Source: Ramlibacter algicola
Lineage (GTDB): Bacteria; Pseudomonadota; Gammaproteobacteria; Burkholderiales; Burkholderiaceae_C
Length of the DNA stretch: 64,000 nt
Direction: 5' to 3'
Assembly (NCBI RefSeq): GCF_016641735.1
Contig: NZ_JAEDAO010000001.1
Coordinates: 3,906,001 to 3,970,000, forward strand
Shown here: positions 37,834-48,566 of the stretch, in pieces
How the letters are laid out: each line of letters starts with the position of its first letter
How positions within the stretch are numbered: the stretch's first letter is position 1
The notes under the pieces: model-generated
Database searches by the model: none
Told to the model about the DNA's origin: nothing
The model's input: the letters and a program-made list of their open reading frames with translations, nothing else
Program-made: the position numbers and the translations under genes

Positions 37834-39045
37834 CTACTTGCCCGGCCGGTCCCTGGGCGGCACGTGCTCGAGATTGATGCGCACGCGATACCACAGCGAC
37901 GAGCTGCCGCGCATGCGGTCGACCAGCACGTCGGCGGGCTGCAGGTGCGACGCGGCCTTCGGGTGCTTCTGCTTCCACTGCTCCGCCGCCGCGACGGCTT
38001 CGTCCTCGCGATCGGCGCGGGCGATTTCGACCACCGGCTTCTTCGTGCGGGTCGATGGCGGCGCGCGGCGCGGTTCGCCGGCCTGCTTGCGGTAGTGCGG
38101 CGGCCACGGCGCGTCGCCCTGCCCATCGCGCTCGTGCTTCGCCGACAACTCGAGCAGCGACTCGATGGACCCCGGCGCATCGTCGATGCCCGCGTGGGGA
38201 TCGCCCATGGCCTTCAACCGCGCCGGTACCGTCAGCAGCGTGAAGTCGGCCGGATTGCACAGCGGCAGCTCGTCCCACGTCAGCGGCGTCGACACCCGCG
38301 CATCGGGCTTGGGCCGCACCGAATACGCGGACGCGACCGTGCGGTCCTTGGCGTTCTGGTTGTAGTCGACGAACACCCCGCGCCGCTCTTCCTTCCACCA
38401 CGCCGCGGTCGCGAGATCCGGCGCGCGGCGCTCGACCTCGCGCGCGAGCGCCAGCGCCGCGCGCCGCACCTCGTCGAACGTCCAATGCGACACGATGCGT
38501 ACAACCAGGTGCATGCCTCGGGAACCAGACGTCTTCGGCCAGCCCACCAGCCCCTGCTCCGCCAGGACTTCGCGCGCCAGCTGCGCGACCTGCACGATCT
38601 GCGGCCACTCGACGCCGGGCACCGGGTCGAGGTCGACCCGCAGCTCGTCGGGATGGTCCAGGTCGTCCGCGCGCACCGGATGCGGATGCAGTTCGATGCA
38701 GCCGAGGTTGGCCATCCACGCGAGCGTCGCGCCACCGCGCGGCACGACCTCCTCGGCGCTGCGGCCGGAAGGAAAGTGGATGGTCGAGACCTCGATCCAC
38801 TCCGGCCGGTGCTCCGGCGCGCGCTTCTGGAAGAAGAACTCGCCGCCGATCCCGTGCGGATAGCGCACCAGGATGCAGGGCCGCCCGCCGGCGCCGCGCA
38901 GCGCCCCCTCGGCGACCTCGAGGTAGTAGTGGACGAGGTCGAGCTTGGTCAGCCCCGCCTCCGGGAACAGCACCTTGTCCGGGTTGCTGACGGCCACCTC
39001 GTGGCCGTCCACCTGCAGCACGACGCCGCTGTCCTTGCCCGCCAT
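37834..39045 (-). CDS. LigD-type primase-polymerase domain protein (stand-alone)
   Basis: 403 residues. The N-terminal 290 residues are an archaeo-eukaryotic-primase-type polymerase like the LigD PolDom: NPDKVLFPEAGLTKLDLVHY, the metal-binding DLD in LRVDLDPVPGV, SGSRGMHLVV, and the substrate loop KDRTVASAYSVR. The C-terminal 100 residues are basic and unassigned (RMRGSSSLWYRVRINLEHV). In most bacteria this domain is fused to ligase and nuclease in LigD; here the ligase is a separate, convergent gene and no Ku gene is in the window. It probably fills short gaps during break or excision repair. Confidence 0.88.
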   Translation of the reverse strand: MAGKDSGVVLQVDGHEVAVSNPDKVLFPEAGLTKLDLVHYYLEVAEGALRGAGGRPCILVRYPHGIGGEFFFQKRAPEHRPEWIEVSTIHFPSGRSAEEVVPRGGATLAWMANLGCIELHPHPVRADDLDHPDELRVDLDPVPGVEWPQIVQVAQLAREVLAEQGLVGWPKTSGSRGMHLVVRIVSHWTFDEVRRAALALAREVERRAPDLATAAWWKEERRGVFVDYNQNAKDRTVASAYSVRPKPDARVSTPLTWDELPLCNPADFTLLTVPARLKAMGDPHAGIDDAPGSIESLLELSAKHERDGQGDAPWPPHYRKQAGEPRRAPPSTRTKKPVVEIARADREDEAVAAAEQWKQKHPKAASHLQPADVLVDRMRGSSSLWYRVRINLEHVPPRDRPGK

Positions 39046-39122
39046 GGCTGGGACACTACCGCGTTCAGCGACAATTCGGGGTCGGCTGCAACGCTTTGCA
39101 GCTCATCGAAAGTCCCCTCCCC

Positions 39123-40754
<1,632 letters not shown>

Positions 40755-40772
40755 GTTCGCAGGCAGCCCAAC

Positions 40773-40778
40773 CATAAT
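40773..40778 (+). promoter_or_regulatory. -10-like CATAAT box before the S41 protease gene
   Basis: CATAAT is 24 bases before the GTG at 40803. A GGAG ribosome binding site (40793-40796) fits that start and argues against the GTG at 40791, which overlaps it. Confidence 0.45.
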
Positions 40779-40802
40779 CGGCGCTCCACCGTGGAGCTTG
40801 CC

Positions 40803-42044
40803 GTGCGATTCGCCGTCCCGCTGCGCCGCCTCGTGCGCGCCGCCGCCCTCACCCTTCCCGTCGTCTTGTCCGCCTGTGGCGGAGGCGGCGGTGGCGGCAC
40901 CGACGCGCCTGCCCCCACGCCCGCCACGGCGACCGTCGCAACGGCCACCCACCTGCCCGCGGCCTCGACGTTGGCGAACGTCTGCACCGATGACGGCCAG
41001 AAGCAGTGGGTGCGCAGCTACCTGGACGAGAACTATCTCTGGTACGCCCAGGTGCAGGACGTGCCCGCCGGCAACTACGGCTCGCCCACGGCGTACTTCA
41101 GCGCCCTGCTGGTGAAGTCGCCCGACGCGAGCGGCCAGGCCACCGACCGCTTCAGCACGTCCATGTCCGTGTCCGCCGCCGACGCGATGCAGGGCGTCAG
41201 CTCGGCGAGTGCCGACCCCGCCGCCGCGGCGAGCAATCCGGTGCCGATCACGAAGACAGTCACCACCGCCAGCGGCCGCCGCGTCGGCTACGTGCTGTTC
41301 AACCAGCACAGCCAGGGCGCGCAGGACGCGCTGATCGGCGCGTTCACGCAGCTGCGCACCGCCGCGGTGAAGGACCTCGTGCTGGACCTGCGCTACAACC
41401 CCGGCGGCTTCATCTACGTCGCCCAGGCGGCGGCGTCGATGGTGGCGGGACCTTCCATCGATGGCCTGGTGTTCGAATCCGCCACCTACAACGACAAGCG
41501 CAGCGGCGACAGCGCCGGCGGCACCTTCTTCTTCTCGACCAAGGTGCAGAGGGCCGAGACCAAGTACCCAGTCGGCACGGCACTGCCGCAGCTGGACCTG
41601 CCGCGCGTGTACGTGCTCGCGTCCAGCTACACCTGCTCGGCCAGCGAATCGATCGTCAACGCGCTGCGCGGGATCGGCATCGAGGTGATCCTGGTGGGCC
41701 AACGCACGTGCGGCAAGCCGTACGGCTTCACCCGCAAGGACAATTGCGGCCAGGCTTACTTCCCGATCGAGTTCCGCATGGCCAATGCCCAGGGCTCCAG
41801 CGACTACACGAACGGCTTCCCGGTCCAGTGCCAGGTGCAGGAAGACCCGCTGTCCGCGCTCGGCTCCAGCAACGAGCCGCTGCTCGCCACGGCACTGAAG
41901 CACATCGAGACCGGCGCCTGCCCCGCGCCCAGCGGCATCCAGGTCGCGCGGCAGACCATGGAGACGCTGTTCGACCGCCCGGGCGCGCCCTCGCTCGCCT
42001 CGCCCATGTACCAGCCCGGTTTCGACGGCCGGCAGCAGCCGTGA
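40803..42044 (+). CDS. S41 family serine protease, lipoprotein
   Basis: 413 residues from the GTG at 40803 (GGAG 6 bases upstream). The signal peptide has lipobox VLSAC (C25) followed by seven glycines and a Pro/Ala linker, so it is a tethered lipoprotein. The S41 core (about residues 160-340) has the serine in YTCSASESIVNAL and the lysine in GQRTCGKPYG, the Ser/Lys dyad of tail-specific proteases; LDLRYNPGGF also fits. No PDZ domain is obvious. Several cysteines could form disulfides. The GTGA overlap couples it to the HAD gene downstream. Confidence 0.86.
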   Translation: MRFAVPLRRLVRAAALTLPVVLSACGGGGGGGTDAPAPTPATATVATATHLPAASTLANVCTDDGQKQWVRSYLDENYLWYAQVQDVPAGNYGSPTAYFSALLVKSPDASGQATDRFSTSMSVSAADAMQGVSSASADPAAAASNPVPITKTVTTASGRRVGYVLFNQHSQGAQDALIGAFTQLRTAAVKDLVLDLRYNPGGFIYVAQAAASMVAGPSIDGLVFESATYNDKRSGDSAGGTFFFSTKVQRAETKYPVGTALPQLDLPRVYVLASSYTCSASESIVNALRGIGIEVILVGQRTCGKPYGFTRKDNCGQAYFPIEFRMANAQGSSDYTNGFPVQCQVQEDPLSALGSSNEPLLATALKHIETGACPAPSGIQVARQTMETLFDRPGAPSLASPMYQPGFDGRQQP

Positions 42045-42835
42045 CGTTGGCCCCGCTCACCGACTGGCCCGCGCCGCGGCGCCGCGCGATCACGGGCGTC
42101 TTCACCGACATCGACGACACGCTGACGACCGAAGGCGCCATCACGCCCGACGCGCTGCAGGCGCTGCAACGCCTGCGCGACGCCGGCCTGCACGTCGTGC
42201 CGATCACCGGCCGCCCCGTCGGCTGGAGCGAGCCGTTCGCGTCCTCCTGGCCGGTCGATGCCATCGTCGCGGAGAACGGCGCAGTGGCGCTGACCCGCGC
42301 GGCCGGCGGCGGCTTGCTCAAGATCTACCAGCAGGACGCCGCGACGCGCGACGCCAACTTCGCGCGCATGCAGGACGTGCTGGCGCGCATCGAGCGCGAG
42401 GTGCCAGGCGCCCGCCGCGCCGAGGACAGCGCCGGCCGCGAAACCGACATCGCCATCGACCACAGCGAGTTCACGCACCTGCCGCAGGACGCGATCGATC
42501 GCGTCTGCGCGCTGATGCGCGAAGCCGGCATGACCGCGACCGTCAGCTCGATCCACGTCAACGGCTGGTTCGGCGCGCACAACAAGCTGGAAGGCGCGCG
42601 CTGGATCGTGCGCGAGCTGCACGGCGAAGACATCGAGGACCACCTGGACCGCTGGGTGTACGTCGGCGACTCCACCAACGACGTGCTGATGTTCGAGCAC
42701 TTCCCGCACAGCGTGGGCGTGGCGAACATCGCGCGGTTCCTGCCGCAGCTGGCGCACCCGCCCCGCTACGTCACCCGCGCCGAGCGTGGCGCGGGCTTCG
42801 CGGAAGTGGCGGACGCGCTGCTGGCGGCGCGCTGA
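42041..42835 (+). CDS. HAD-IIB family phosphatase
   Basis: 264 residues from the GTG at 42041, which overlaps the upstream stop by 4 bases (GTGA). Motif I is FTDIDDTLT, motif II ITGRP, and motif IV GDSTNDVLMF; the cap of type IIB lies between. Cof-like sugar phosphatases and mannosyl-3-phosphoglycerate phosphatases share this layout. IVAENGAVA is typical of the Cof group. The substrate is probably a phosphosugar or cofactor phosphate. Confidence 0.86.
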   Translation: MTLAPLTDWPAPRRRAITGVFTDIDDTLTTEGAITPDALQALQRLRDAGLHVVPITGRPVGWSEPFASSWPVDAIVAENGAVALTRAAGGGLLKIYQQDAATRDANFARMQDVLARIEREVPGARRAEDSAGRETDIAIDHSEFTHLPQDAIDRVCALMREAGMTATVSSIHVNGWFGAHNKLEGARWIVRELHGEDIEDHLDRWVYVGDSTNDVLMFEHFPHSVGVANIARFLPQLAHPPRYVTRAERGAGFAEVADALLAAR

Positions 42836-42837
42836 GC

Positions 42838-43671
42838 TCAGGGCGCCGGCTTCTTCTCCAGCCAGGCGAGCAGGCCACCCAGGCGCTTCTCGCCGTCGAC
42901 CGCGAAGCCGGCGATGCCGATGGACTGCAGCACCTCGGGGCCGGCGGGCAGCGTGCCGATCGCTTCCAGCTGCTTTTGCACCGCCTCGATCTGCCTGGGG
43001 GCCACCGACTTGGAGGCGATCAGCGGGAAGTACGGCTGCGGGACGCTCCGGTGCAGCACGGTGTGGCCGGCCTTCTGCCAGCTCTTCGCCAGGCCCGAAT
43101 AGGACGCGATGGCGCCGACGTCGGCGAAGCCGCCTTCCAGGTACTGGCCCACCGTGGCCTGCTCGCGCACGTACGACACCGTCTCGCTGTCCAGGTTGAT
43201 GCCCTGGTCGCGCAGCTCGGCGCGGCAGAACTTGGCCATGTAGGCGACCTTTTCCGGCACCACCCAGCGCTTGCCGCGCGCGTCCGCCAGCGTCTTGAGG
43301 GGCGAGGTCTTCGGCACGACGATCAGGCATTGGCCGTCGGGGTTCGCATGGGCGACGTACCGGTAGCCGTAATTGCGCAGGCCGCGGGCCGGATAGTCGC
43401 TGGGCCGCGCCATCACGAAGTCGAAGCGGCCGGCCTTCATGCCTTCCTCGAGCGGCGCGAATTCGCGCACGAACACCACCAGGACGCGGTGCTTGGCCGC
43501 GTCGCCGATCACGCGCGCCAGCCCGCCGTACTTGGCGATCACCTGCGCGTGGTCCGTGCCCCCGGACGTCCCTTCGCTCACCGCGAGCACCCAGTCCCGG
43601 CCCTGCGCGGATGCCGACGGTGCGATGGCGAACGCCAGTGCACCCAGGAACGCCGCAACGAATCGCTTCAT
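42838..43671 (-). CDS. PhnD-like periplasmic substrate-binding protein
   Basis: 277 residues from the ATG at 43671 (GGGGAG upstream); a signal peptide ends at PSASA|QG. The two-lobed fold has the phosphonate/phosphate-binding pattern: LAVSEGTSGGTDHA, FDFVMARPSDYPARGL, then YMAKFCRAELRDQG and FADVGAIASY. PhnD-type receptors bind phosphonate, phosphite or related anions for ABC import, but no ATPase or permease gene is adjacent, so the partner must be elsewhere, or it has a sensory role. Confidence 0.82.
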   Translation of the reverse strand: MKRFVAAFLGALAFAIAPSASAQGRDWVLAVSEGTSGGTDHAQVIAKYGGLARVIGDAAKHRVLVVFVREFAPLEEGMKAGRFDFVMARPSDYPARGLRNYGYRYVAHANPDGQCLIVVPKTSPLKTLADARGKRWVVPEKVAYMAKFCRAELRDQGINLDSETVSYVREQATVGQYLEGGFADVGAIASYSGLAKSWQKAGHTVLHRSVPQPYFPLIASKSVAPRQIEAVQKQLEAIGTLPAGPEVLQSIGIAGFAVDGEKRLGGLLAWLEKKPAP

Positions 43672-43795
43672 GTTCTCCCCCTCGCGGTTGTGATGTTTGC
43701 CCGATTGTTGTCGAGCTTCGCCGGGCGAATGAGGAACTAATTCGCACCCACGCAAACGGCAGCGTTACAAGACGCAACTGCGACCACGCCGCGCC

Positions 43796-44557
43796 TCACG
43801 TCGAGCGACGCCGGCAATGCTCGCGGCAGGCCTGCGCGAAAGCTTCCAGCGTGCGCGCGTAGAAAGGATGCTGCGAGTGGCGCCACTCCGGATGCCACTG
43901 CACGCCGAACGCGAACGAGGGCGCATGCAGCACGCGCACGCCTTCGACCAGGCCATCCGGTGCATGTGCCTCCGCGACCAGGCCCTCGCCCAGGCGCTTG
44001 ATGCCCTGGCCGTGCAGCGAGTTCACGACGGCCTTGGTGCCGCCAGCCCACTGCGCGAATGCACTGCCGGGGGACAGCAGCACTTCATGCCGTTCGGCGA
44101 ACTGCACTTCGAGGTCCTCGCTCTGCGGCTCGCGGTGGTCGAGCATGCCCTGCTCGCCGTGCACGCGCTGGTACAGCGTGCCGCCGAGCGCGACGTTCAT
44201 CTCCTGCAGGCCACGGCAGACGCCGAACAGCGGCGTGCCGGCCTCGATGGCCGCGCGCACGAGCGCCATCGTCAGCGCGTCACGGCGCGGGTCGAGCAGG
44301 TCGGTGTCGAGCGCGGTGGCGCCGAAGCGGGTCGGCTCGACGTTGGACGGCGAGCCGGTGAGCAGCACGCCGTCCACCAGCGGCAGCAGGTCTGGCACGT
44401 CGCGCGAGCCGGCCATGGGAAACAGCACCGGCTGCATCCCGAGCTCGCACACCGCCGCAGCGTACCGGTCCGCCAGCACCGTGTAGCCGCCCGGATCCGA
44501 CAGGTCCAGGTGGCGGTGGCAGGCAGGCAGCCACACGAGCGGCTTGTGCGGGTGCAT
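43796..44557 (-). CDS. Class I glutamine amidotransferase-like hydrolase (peptidase C26, PuuD-like)
   Basis: 253 residues. The nucleophile is the cysteine in FGVCRGLQEMN and the catalytic histidine/glutamate pair is in GVQWHPEW. This is the family of gamma-glutamyl-GABA hydrolase (PuuD), used in putrescine breakdown, and of related gamma-glutamyl hydrolases. LLTGSPSNVEP is also conserved in the family. No other polyamine gene is near, so the substrate is tentative. Its upstream side faces the class C repeat and the Bug receptor gene. Confidence 0.87.
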   Translation of the reverse strand: MHPHKPLVWLPACHRHLDLSDPGGYTVLADRYAAAVCELGMQPVLFPMAGSRDVPDLLPLVDGVLLTGSPSNVEPTRFGATALDTDLLDPRRDALTMALVRAAIEAGTPLFGVCRGLQEMNVALGGTLYQRVHGEQGMLDHREPQSEDLEVQFAERHEVLLSPGSAFAQWAGGTKAVVNSLHGQGIKRLGEGLVAEAHAPDGLVEGVRVLHAPSFAFGVQWHPEWRHSQHPFYARTLEAFAQACREHCRRRST

Positions 44558-44628
44558 GAACCCATTCTGGGTCGTGCCGTCGCGTCACGGGACGGCAACG
44601 CGGCCGATCCGATGTCGGAGAAAGCGGA

Positions 44629-44740
44629 CTCCCAAGCGCAGAGTTCGCAGAGCAAGCGCAGAGATCGCAGAAGGATAAAAGTCAATTGCTTCTACGTTCT
44701 CTTTCTCTGCGCTTGCCCTGTGTCCTCTGCGTCAGGGAGT
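44629..44740. repeat. Class C GCAGAG/CTCTGC inverted repeat
   Basis: Outer palindrome ACTCCC/GGGAGT with inner arms AAGCGCAGAG... and ...CTCTGCGCTTG. It begins 5 bases after the stop of the minus-strand Bug receptor gene and fills the gap to the C26 hydrolase gene. Confidence 0.85.
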
Positions 44741-44745
44741 TGTCT

Positions 44746-45723
44746 TCAGTTCGCCTTTGCCAACCCGAGCTTCTCGACCAGCGCCTTCTCGGTCGCGAAC
44801 GTCTCCTGCGCGAACTTGGTGTACTGGGCCGAGTTCATGTAGATCGGCACCATGTCGTAGCGCGCCAGCGCCTGCACGTAGCTGGGATCGTCCATCGCCT
44901 TCTTGAACGCGTCGTGCAGCTTGGCCACGATCTCGGGCGGCGTGCCGCGCGGGGCGCCGATGCCGAACGGCGAGTTCTGCACGACGTTGATGCCCAGCTC
45001 CTTGAGCGTCGGCACCTCGGGGAATTTCTCCAGCCGCTTCTCGCCCCAGGTGTTGAGCACGCGCACTTTGCCGGCGGCCACCAGCGGGGCGAAGCCCGTC
45101 GAGTCGGCCATGGCCATGATGTGGCCGCCCATGATCGCCTGCGACAGGTCGGCGCTGCCCTTGTACGGGATGTGGTTCAGCTTGATGCCCAGCTGCTGCG
45201 CGATCAGTTCGGTCGTCAGGTGCGGGCTGGTCAGCGTGCCGGTCGAGCCGTAGCTCAGCTGGCCCGGGTTCGCCTTCGCGTAAGTGACGAAGTCGTTCCA
45301 GGTCCTGAACGGGCTGTCGGCGGGCACGGCGATGCCGAAGGCGTAGCCCGTGACGTTGATGACGTAGCTGATGTCCTTGACCGGGTCCCAGTTGATCTTG
45401 GTCGTGTACGGCAGGCGGAACACGCCCAGCGGGATCTGCGCCAGCGTGTAGCCGTCGGCGGGCGAGGTCTGCAGTTGCTGGGCCGGCAGCGTGCCGGCGG
45501 CGCCGGGCTTGTTCTCGATCACCACCGGCTGGCCGAGGATCTTGCCGGCGTTGTCCGCCAGCTGGCGCATCGTGATGTCGGTCGGCCCGCCGGCCGGGAA
45601 TGCGATCTGCAGCTTGATGGGTTTGTTCGGGAAGTTGGCCGCGGCGCCCTGCGCGAACGCGGGCAGCGCGACGCCGGCGAGGGCGGCGGCGGTGGCGAGG
45701 TGGACGAGGTGTCGGCGTTGCAA
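44746..45723 (-). CDS. Bug family tripartite tricarboxylate transporter substrate-binding protein
   Basis: 325 residues from a TTG at 45723, chosen because AGGAG lies 6 bases upstream and the signal peptide follows at once (AAALAGVALPAFAQ). The periplasmic binding fold has FPNKPIKLQIAFPAGGPTD, VVIENKPGAAGTL, NHIPYKGSADLSQAIMGG and GAPRGTPPEIVAKL, the hallmarks of Bug proteins, which are extraordinarily numerous in Comamonadaceae and bind carboxylates for TctAB-type importers. The ligand cannot be named. No TctA/B genes adjoin it. Confidence 0.92.
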   Translation of the reverse strand: MQRRHLVHLATAAALAGVALPAFAQGAAANFPNKPIKLQIAFPAGGPTDITMRQLADNAGKILGQPVVIENKPGAAGTLPAQQLQTSPADGYTLAQIPLGVFRLPYTTKINWDPVKDISYVINVTGYAFGIAVPADSPFRTWNDFVTYAKANPGQLSYGSTGTLTSPHLTTELIAQQLGIKLNHIPYKGSADLSQAIMGGHIMAMADSTGFAPLVAAGKVRVLNTWGEKRLEKFPEVPTLKELGINVVQNSPFGIGAPRGTPPEIVAKLHDAFKKAMDDPSYVQALARYDMVPIYMNSAQYTKFAQETFATEKALVEKLGLAKAN

Positions 45724-45809
45724 GCGAATCTCCTGTTGTGTGCCTGGCAGCGCGGAATTGGACCCGCGCGCCCCCGCACCACCAACCGGGGAAACACCGC
45801 TGGTGTCGC

Positions 45810-48302
45810 CTACGCGCCAGCGAGGCTGGCGAGGTAGCTTTCGAGCACCGCCAGCTCGGCCGCGCTCGGCGACCCCGCGCCCGTGATCGCGCCGTGCACG
45901 TGGCCACGGAACGTCGCGTCGGCGCCGCGGTGCGGGTCGCCCCAACCGATCAGCAGGTCGCCGAAACCATCGGCCGCGAAACCGCGGCTGCCCGCCGCGA
46001 CCTGCGCGCCTGCCACGCGCAACGCTTGCCGTCCCGCGCCACCGGACAACGTGAGCACGGTGGGCGTGCCGGCGACGAGGGCCGGCCCGGCGAGCACGAG
46101 CGACGCGCCGCTGCTGTCGGCCCAGCGCGCCTGCGCCTGCCCGTTCGCCACCGCGAGTTCCGCATGCTGCGGCTCTCCGCGCACGCCCGCCTGGAACACG
46201 GTGCCACCTGCGCCGCCGACCGGCAGCGTGACGCACGCGAGCGCGAAGTGCGTGTCCTGCAAGCCGTAGCGCAGCCGCTGGCTCGTGTTCGGGTACGTGC
46301 CGCCGGGCACGAGCTTGTGGCACCACAGCCCCGTCGCGCCGTCGGCGGTCAGGTCGAGCGCGACGCGCGGCGAGCGCCGCATCACGCCGGGCCGTAGCGG
46401 TCCCATGCCTGCGGCGTCCTGGTTCATCCAGTTCAGCATGTCCAGCGGATCGCCGGCCGACGACCCCCAGCCCGCATCGGCCACCGCACGCACCGGCTCG
46501 CCCTCCGCGCTCGGATGGCCGAGCAGGAAGTCGATGTGCGCATCGGCCATCGACCACAGCGATGCCTGGTAGCGCGCAAGGATCGCGCGCGCCGCCTGGC
46601 CAAGGTTGGTCGACGAATGCGCCACCGGGTCGGCGATCGCGTACACGGTGCGCGCAGGCGGCACCTGGCGCGACGCGGTGTAGCGCAGCGTCGCGACGCT
46701 GCCCGGGTCCGGGGTGAACGTGTAGCTGTCCTGCCCGTTGGGACCGGCGGGGATCACGAGCTGCTGCTTGCTGAAGGTGCCGCCCGCATCCGATGCGACG
46801 GTGAGCGTCACCGGCGCGGCGAGGTTGCCGCGCGCCCATACCGTGATGGTCACCGGCGCGCCGCCCTCGGACCAGCCGCCGCCATCGTCGAACAGCGTCG
46901 CGGCATCGACGCCGGCCACCGCCTTCATCTCGCCGCCCACCACCGGCTCGACCGCTTGCCCTTGGTGCCAGTTCGGCACGTGGTTGATGCCGTGGCTGCG
47001 CATGGCCCAGTGGTCGCCCCCGGCCCAGCTCTGGAACTCCCAGCCGTTGTCCCACATGTGGCGCGCCATGCGGCGGAACGCCTCGATCCAGCGCGGGTCG
47101 TCGAACGGCATGCCCGTCTCGTTGACCGAGATCCGCACGCCGTTCGCATGCGCCCAGTCAGTCGCGATGCGCACACGGTCGGTGCCGGTGTCCACCGTCT
47201 GCGGCCCGACGCCGAAACCGGCGGTGAAGTTCTTCGCCTGTTCCAGTTCCCAGTTGAAGCCGTTGCCGTTGTTGAAGGCGTCGACGTAGCTGTGCACCTC
47301 GTAGACGAGGTTGTCGACGCCCGCGAGCGGCCATTCGGGGTTGAACTGGTTGATGTTCATCGCCCCGCCCCAGCGGTTGCCCATGAGGTAGATGGTGTGC
47401 GTGGGGTCGGTCGCGCGGATGGCGGCAATGGCGGCGCGCGCGAACACGGGCCAGATCGACAGGTCGTCCAGCAGTCCGGTGTCGTCGGTCGGCGTGGTGC
47501 CGCCCGCCACCGGCATGTCGTGCGGCTCGTTCATGATGCAGTAGCCACCCAGTCCCGGATGGCCGCGCCAGCGCTGCGCGGCGCGCTGCCAGAAGTCCGC
47601 GAACGCCGCCGGCCGCAGCGTCGCGCCGGGCGCGGTCGCGAAGATGCGCGTGACGACCTGCGAGGGATCCGTGGTGTATGCCTGCGTCGCGGGGTCCGCA
47701 GACCGGGCAAGCCCGGCCACCGACCCGTCGGGGCGGAAGGCGAAGTCGCGGTAGCGGCAGTAGTTGTGCAGGTCCAGGATGCAGGTCGCGCCCACTTGCG
47801 CATGCGCATCGAGCACGCCGTCGATGAAGCGCGCATACGTTTCGTTGAACGCACCCGGCTCGCCGATCAACGCACGAGCCTGCGCGTTGGCGACGGTGTC
47901 CACCAGCATCGGCTGGAGCAGCTCCCACATCACCGGCAGCCGGTTGCGGCCGAGGCCTTGCGATGCCAGCCAGCGCACGGTCGCCGCGCGCGGCACGGTG
48001 AAGTCGAGGTTGTGCCGCAGTTCCGCGAGCCGCACGGCGCCGCCCCACTCCATGCCGGCGAGGTTGGTGCCGATGCGCGTCACCAGTTGGGGCGCGGCAG
48101 GTGCGGGTGCTCCTGTCGGTGTCGGCGCCGGGGCGCCGGCCACCGGCGCTGGCGCCGGCACGGGCGGCCCGCTCGCGAGCGGCTCGGCCGGCGCGGGCGC
48201 GGCCCCGCCACCTCCCCCTCCGCCGCCACCGCAGGCCGCAAGGCTGAACAACGTGACGACGGCCGACCCCACGGCGCCCTTGTGGAACTCTCGCCTGCGC
48301 AT
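45810..48302 (-). CDS. GH5-like glycosidase, lipoprotein, with C-terminal beta-sandwich
   Basis: 830 residues. A twin-arginine-like start (RRREF) and lipobox SLAAC (C24) are followed by nine glycines and a long Pro/Ala linker (to about residue 70). A TIM-barrel (about 75-440) has the acid/base glutamate in MNEP (E259) and the nucleophile in ISVNETG (E395), the GH5 pattern, plus EVHSY and WGGAMNINQF. A middle beta-rich domain (about 450-545) and a C-terminal LamG-like region (about 670-830, VTLPVGGAGGTVFQAG) may bind carbohydrate. It presumably hydrolyses beta-linked glucan or mannan outside the cytoplasm; substrate unknown. Confidence 0.85.
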   Translation of the reverse strand: MRRREFHKGAVGSAVVTLFSLAACGGGGGGGGGAAPAPAEPLASGPPVPAPAPVAGAPAPTPTGAPAPAAPQLVTRIGTNLAGMEWGGAVRLAELRHNLDFTVPRAATVRWLASQGLGRNRLPVMWELLQPMLVDTVANAQARALIGEPGAFNETYARFIDGVLDAHAQVGATCILDLHNYCRYRDFAFRPDGSVAGLARSADPATQAYTTDPSQVVTRIFATAPGATLRPAAFADFWQRAAQRWRGHPGLGGYCIMNEPHDMPVAGGTTPTDDTGLLDDLSIWPVFARAAIAAIRATDPTHTIYLMGNRWGGAMNINQFNPEWPLAGVDNLVYEVHSYVDAFNNGNGFNWELEQAKNFTAGFGVGPQTVDTGTDRVRIATDWAHANGVRISVNETGMPFDDPRWIEAFRRMARHMWDNGWEFQSWAGGDHWAMRSHGINHVPNWHQGQAVEPVVGGEMKAVAGVDAATLFDDGGGWSEGGAPVTITVWARGNLAAPVTLTVASDAGGTFSKQQLVIPAGPNGQDSYTFTPDPGSVATLRYTASRQVPPARTVYAIADPVAHSSTNLGQAARAILARYQASLWSMADAHIDFLLGHPSAEGEPVRAVADAGWGSSAGDPLDMLNWMNQDAAGMGPLRPGVMRRSPRVALDLTADGATGLWCHKLVPGGTYPNTSQRLRYGLQDTHFALACVTLPVGGAGGTVFQAGVRGEPQHAELAVANGQAQARWADSSGASLVLAGPALVAGTPTVLTLSGGAGRQALRVAGAQVAAGSRGFAADGFGDLLIGWGDPHRGADATFRGHVHGAITGAGSPSAAELAVLESYLASLAGA

Positions 48303-48436
48303 GCGCGCCTCCTGGAACTGGTCAACGGCCAGTGTCGGAATGCCCCGCCACCGCGGGTGTCATCGCATGGAACAGCGGTAACCAGTGCGCCCGTGCAACA
48401 TGGCCCGAAGGAGCCCCGTAGAAGAAGGCGGACATC

Positions 48437-48545
48437 CGAACGCAGAGGCCGCAGAAGGAAGACAGAGACGCAGAAAAGTCATCAAGATTGTTCTTGATTC
48501 TTCTGCTTCTGCGACCTCTGCGCTCTTCTGCGTCCTCTGCGTTCG
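48437..48545. repeat. Class C GCAGAG/CTCTGC inverted repeat
   Basis: Arms CCGAACGCAGAGG and CCTCTGCGTTCGG around a loop region with AATCAAGAACAATCTTGATG-like sequence read on the minus strand. It begins about 20 bases after the uvrA stop. With its flank it fills the 264 bases between uvrA and the GH5 gene; I see no gene there. Confidence 0.85.
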
Positions 48546-48566
48546 GCTGTTGAAGTCACAGCGCCG

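Noticed and set aside
41006..42040. HAD phosphatase extended over the S41 protease gene
   Set aside because: The extension is a frame-shifted shadow; HAD motif I begins right after the GTG at 42041.
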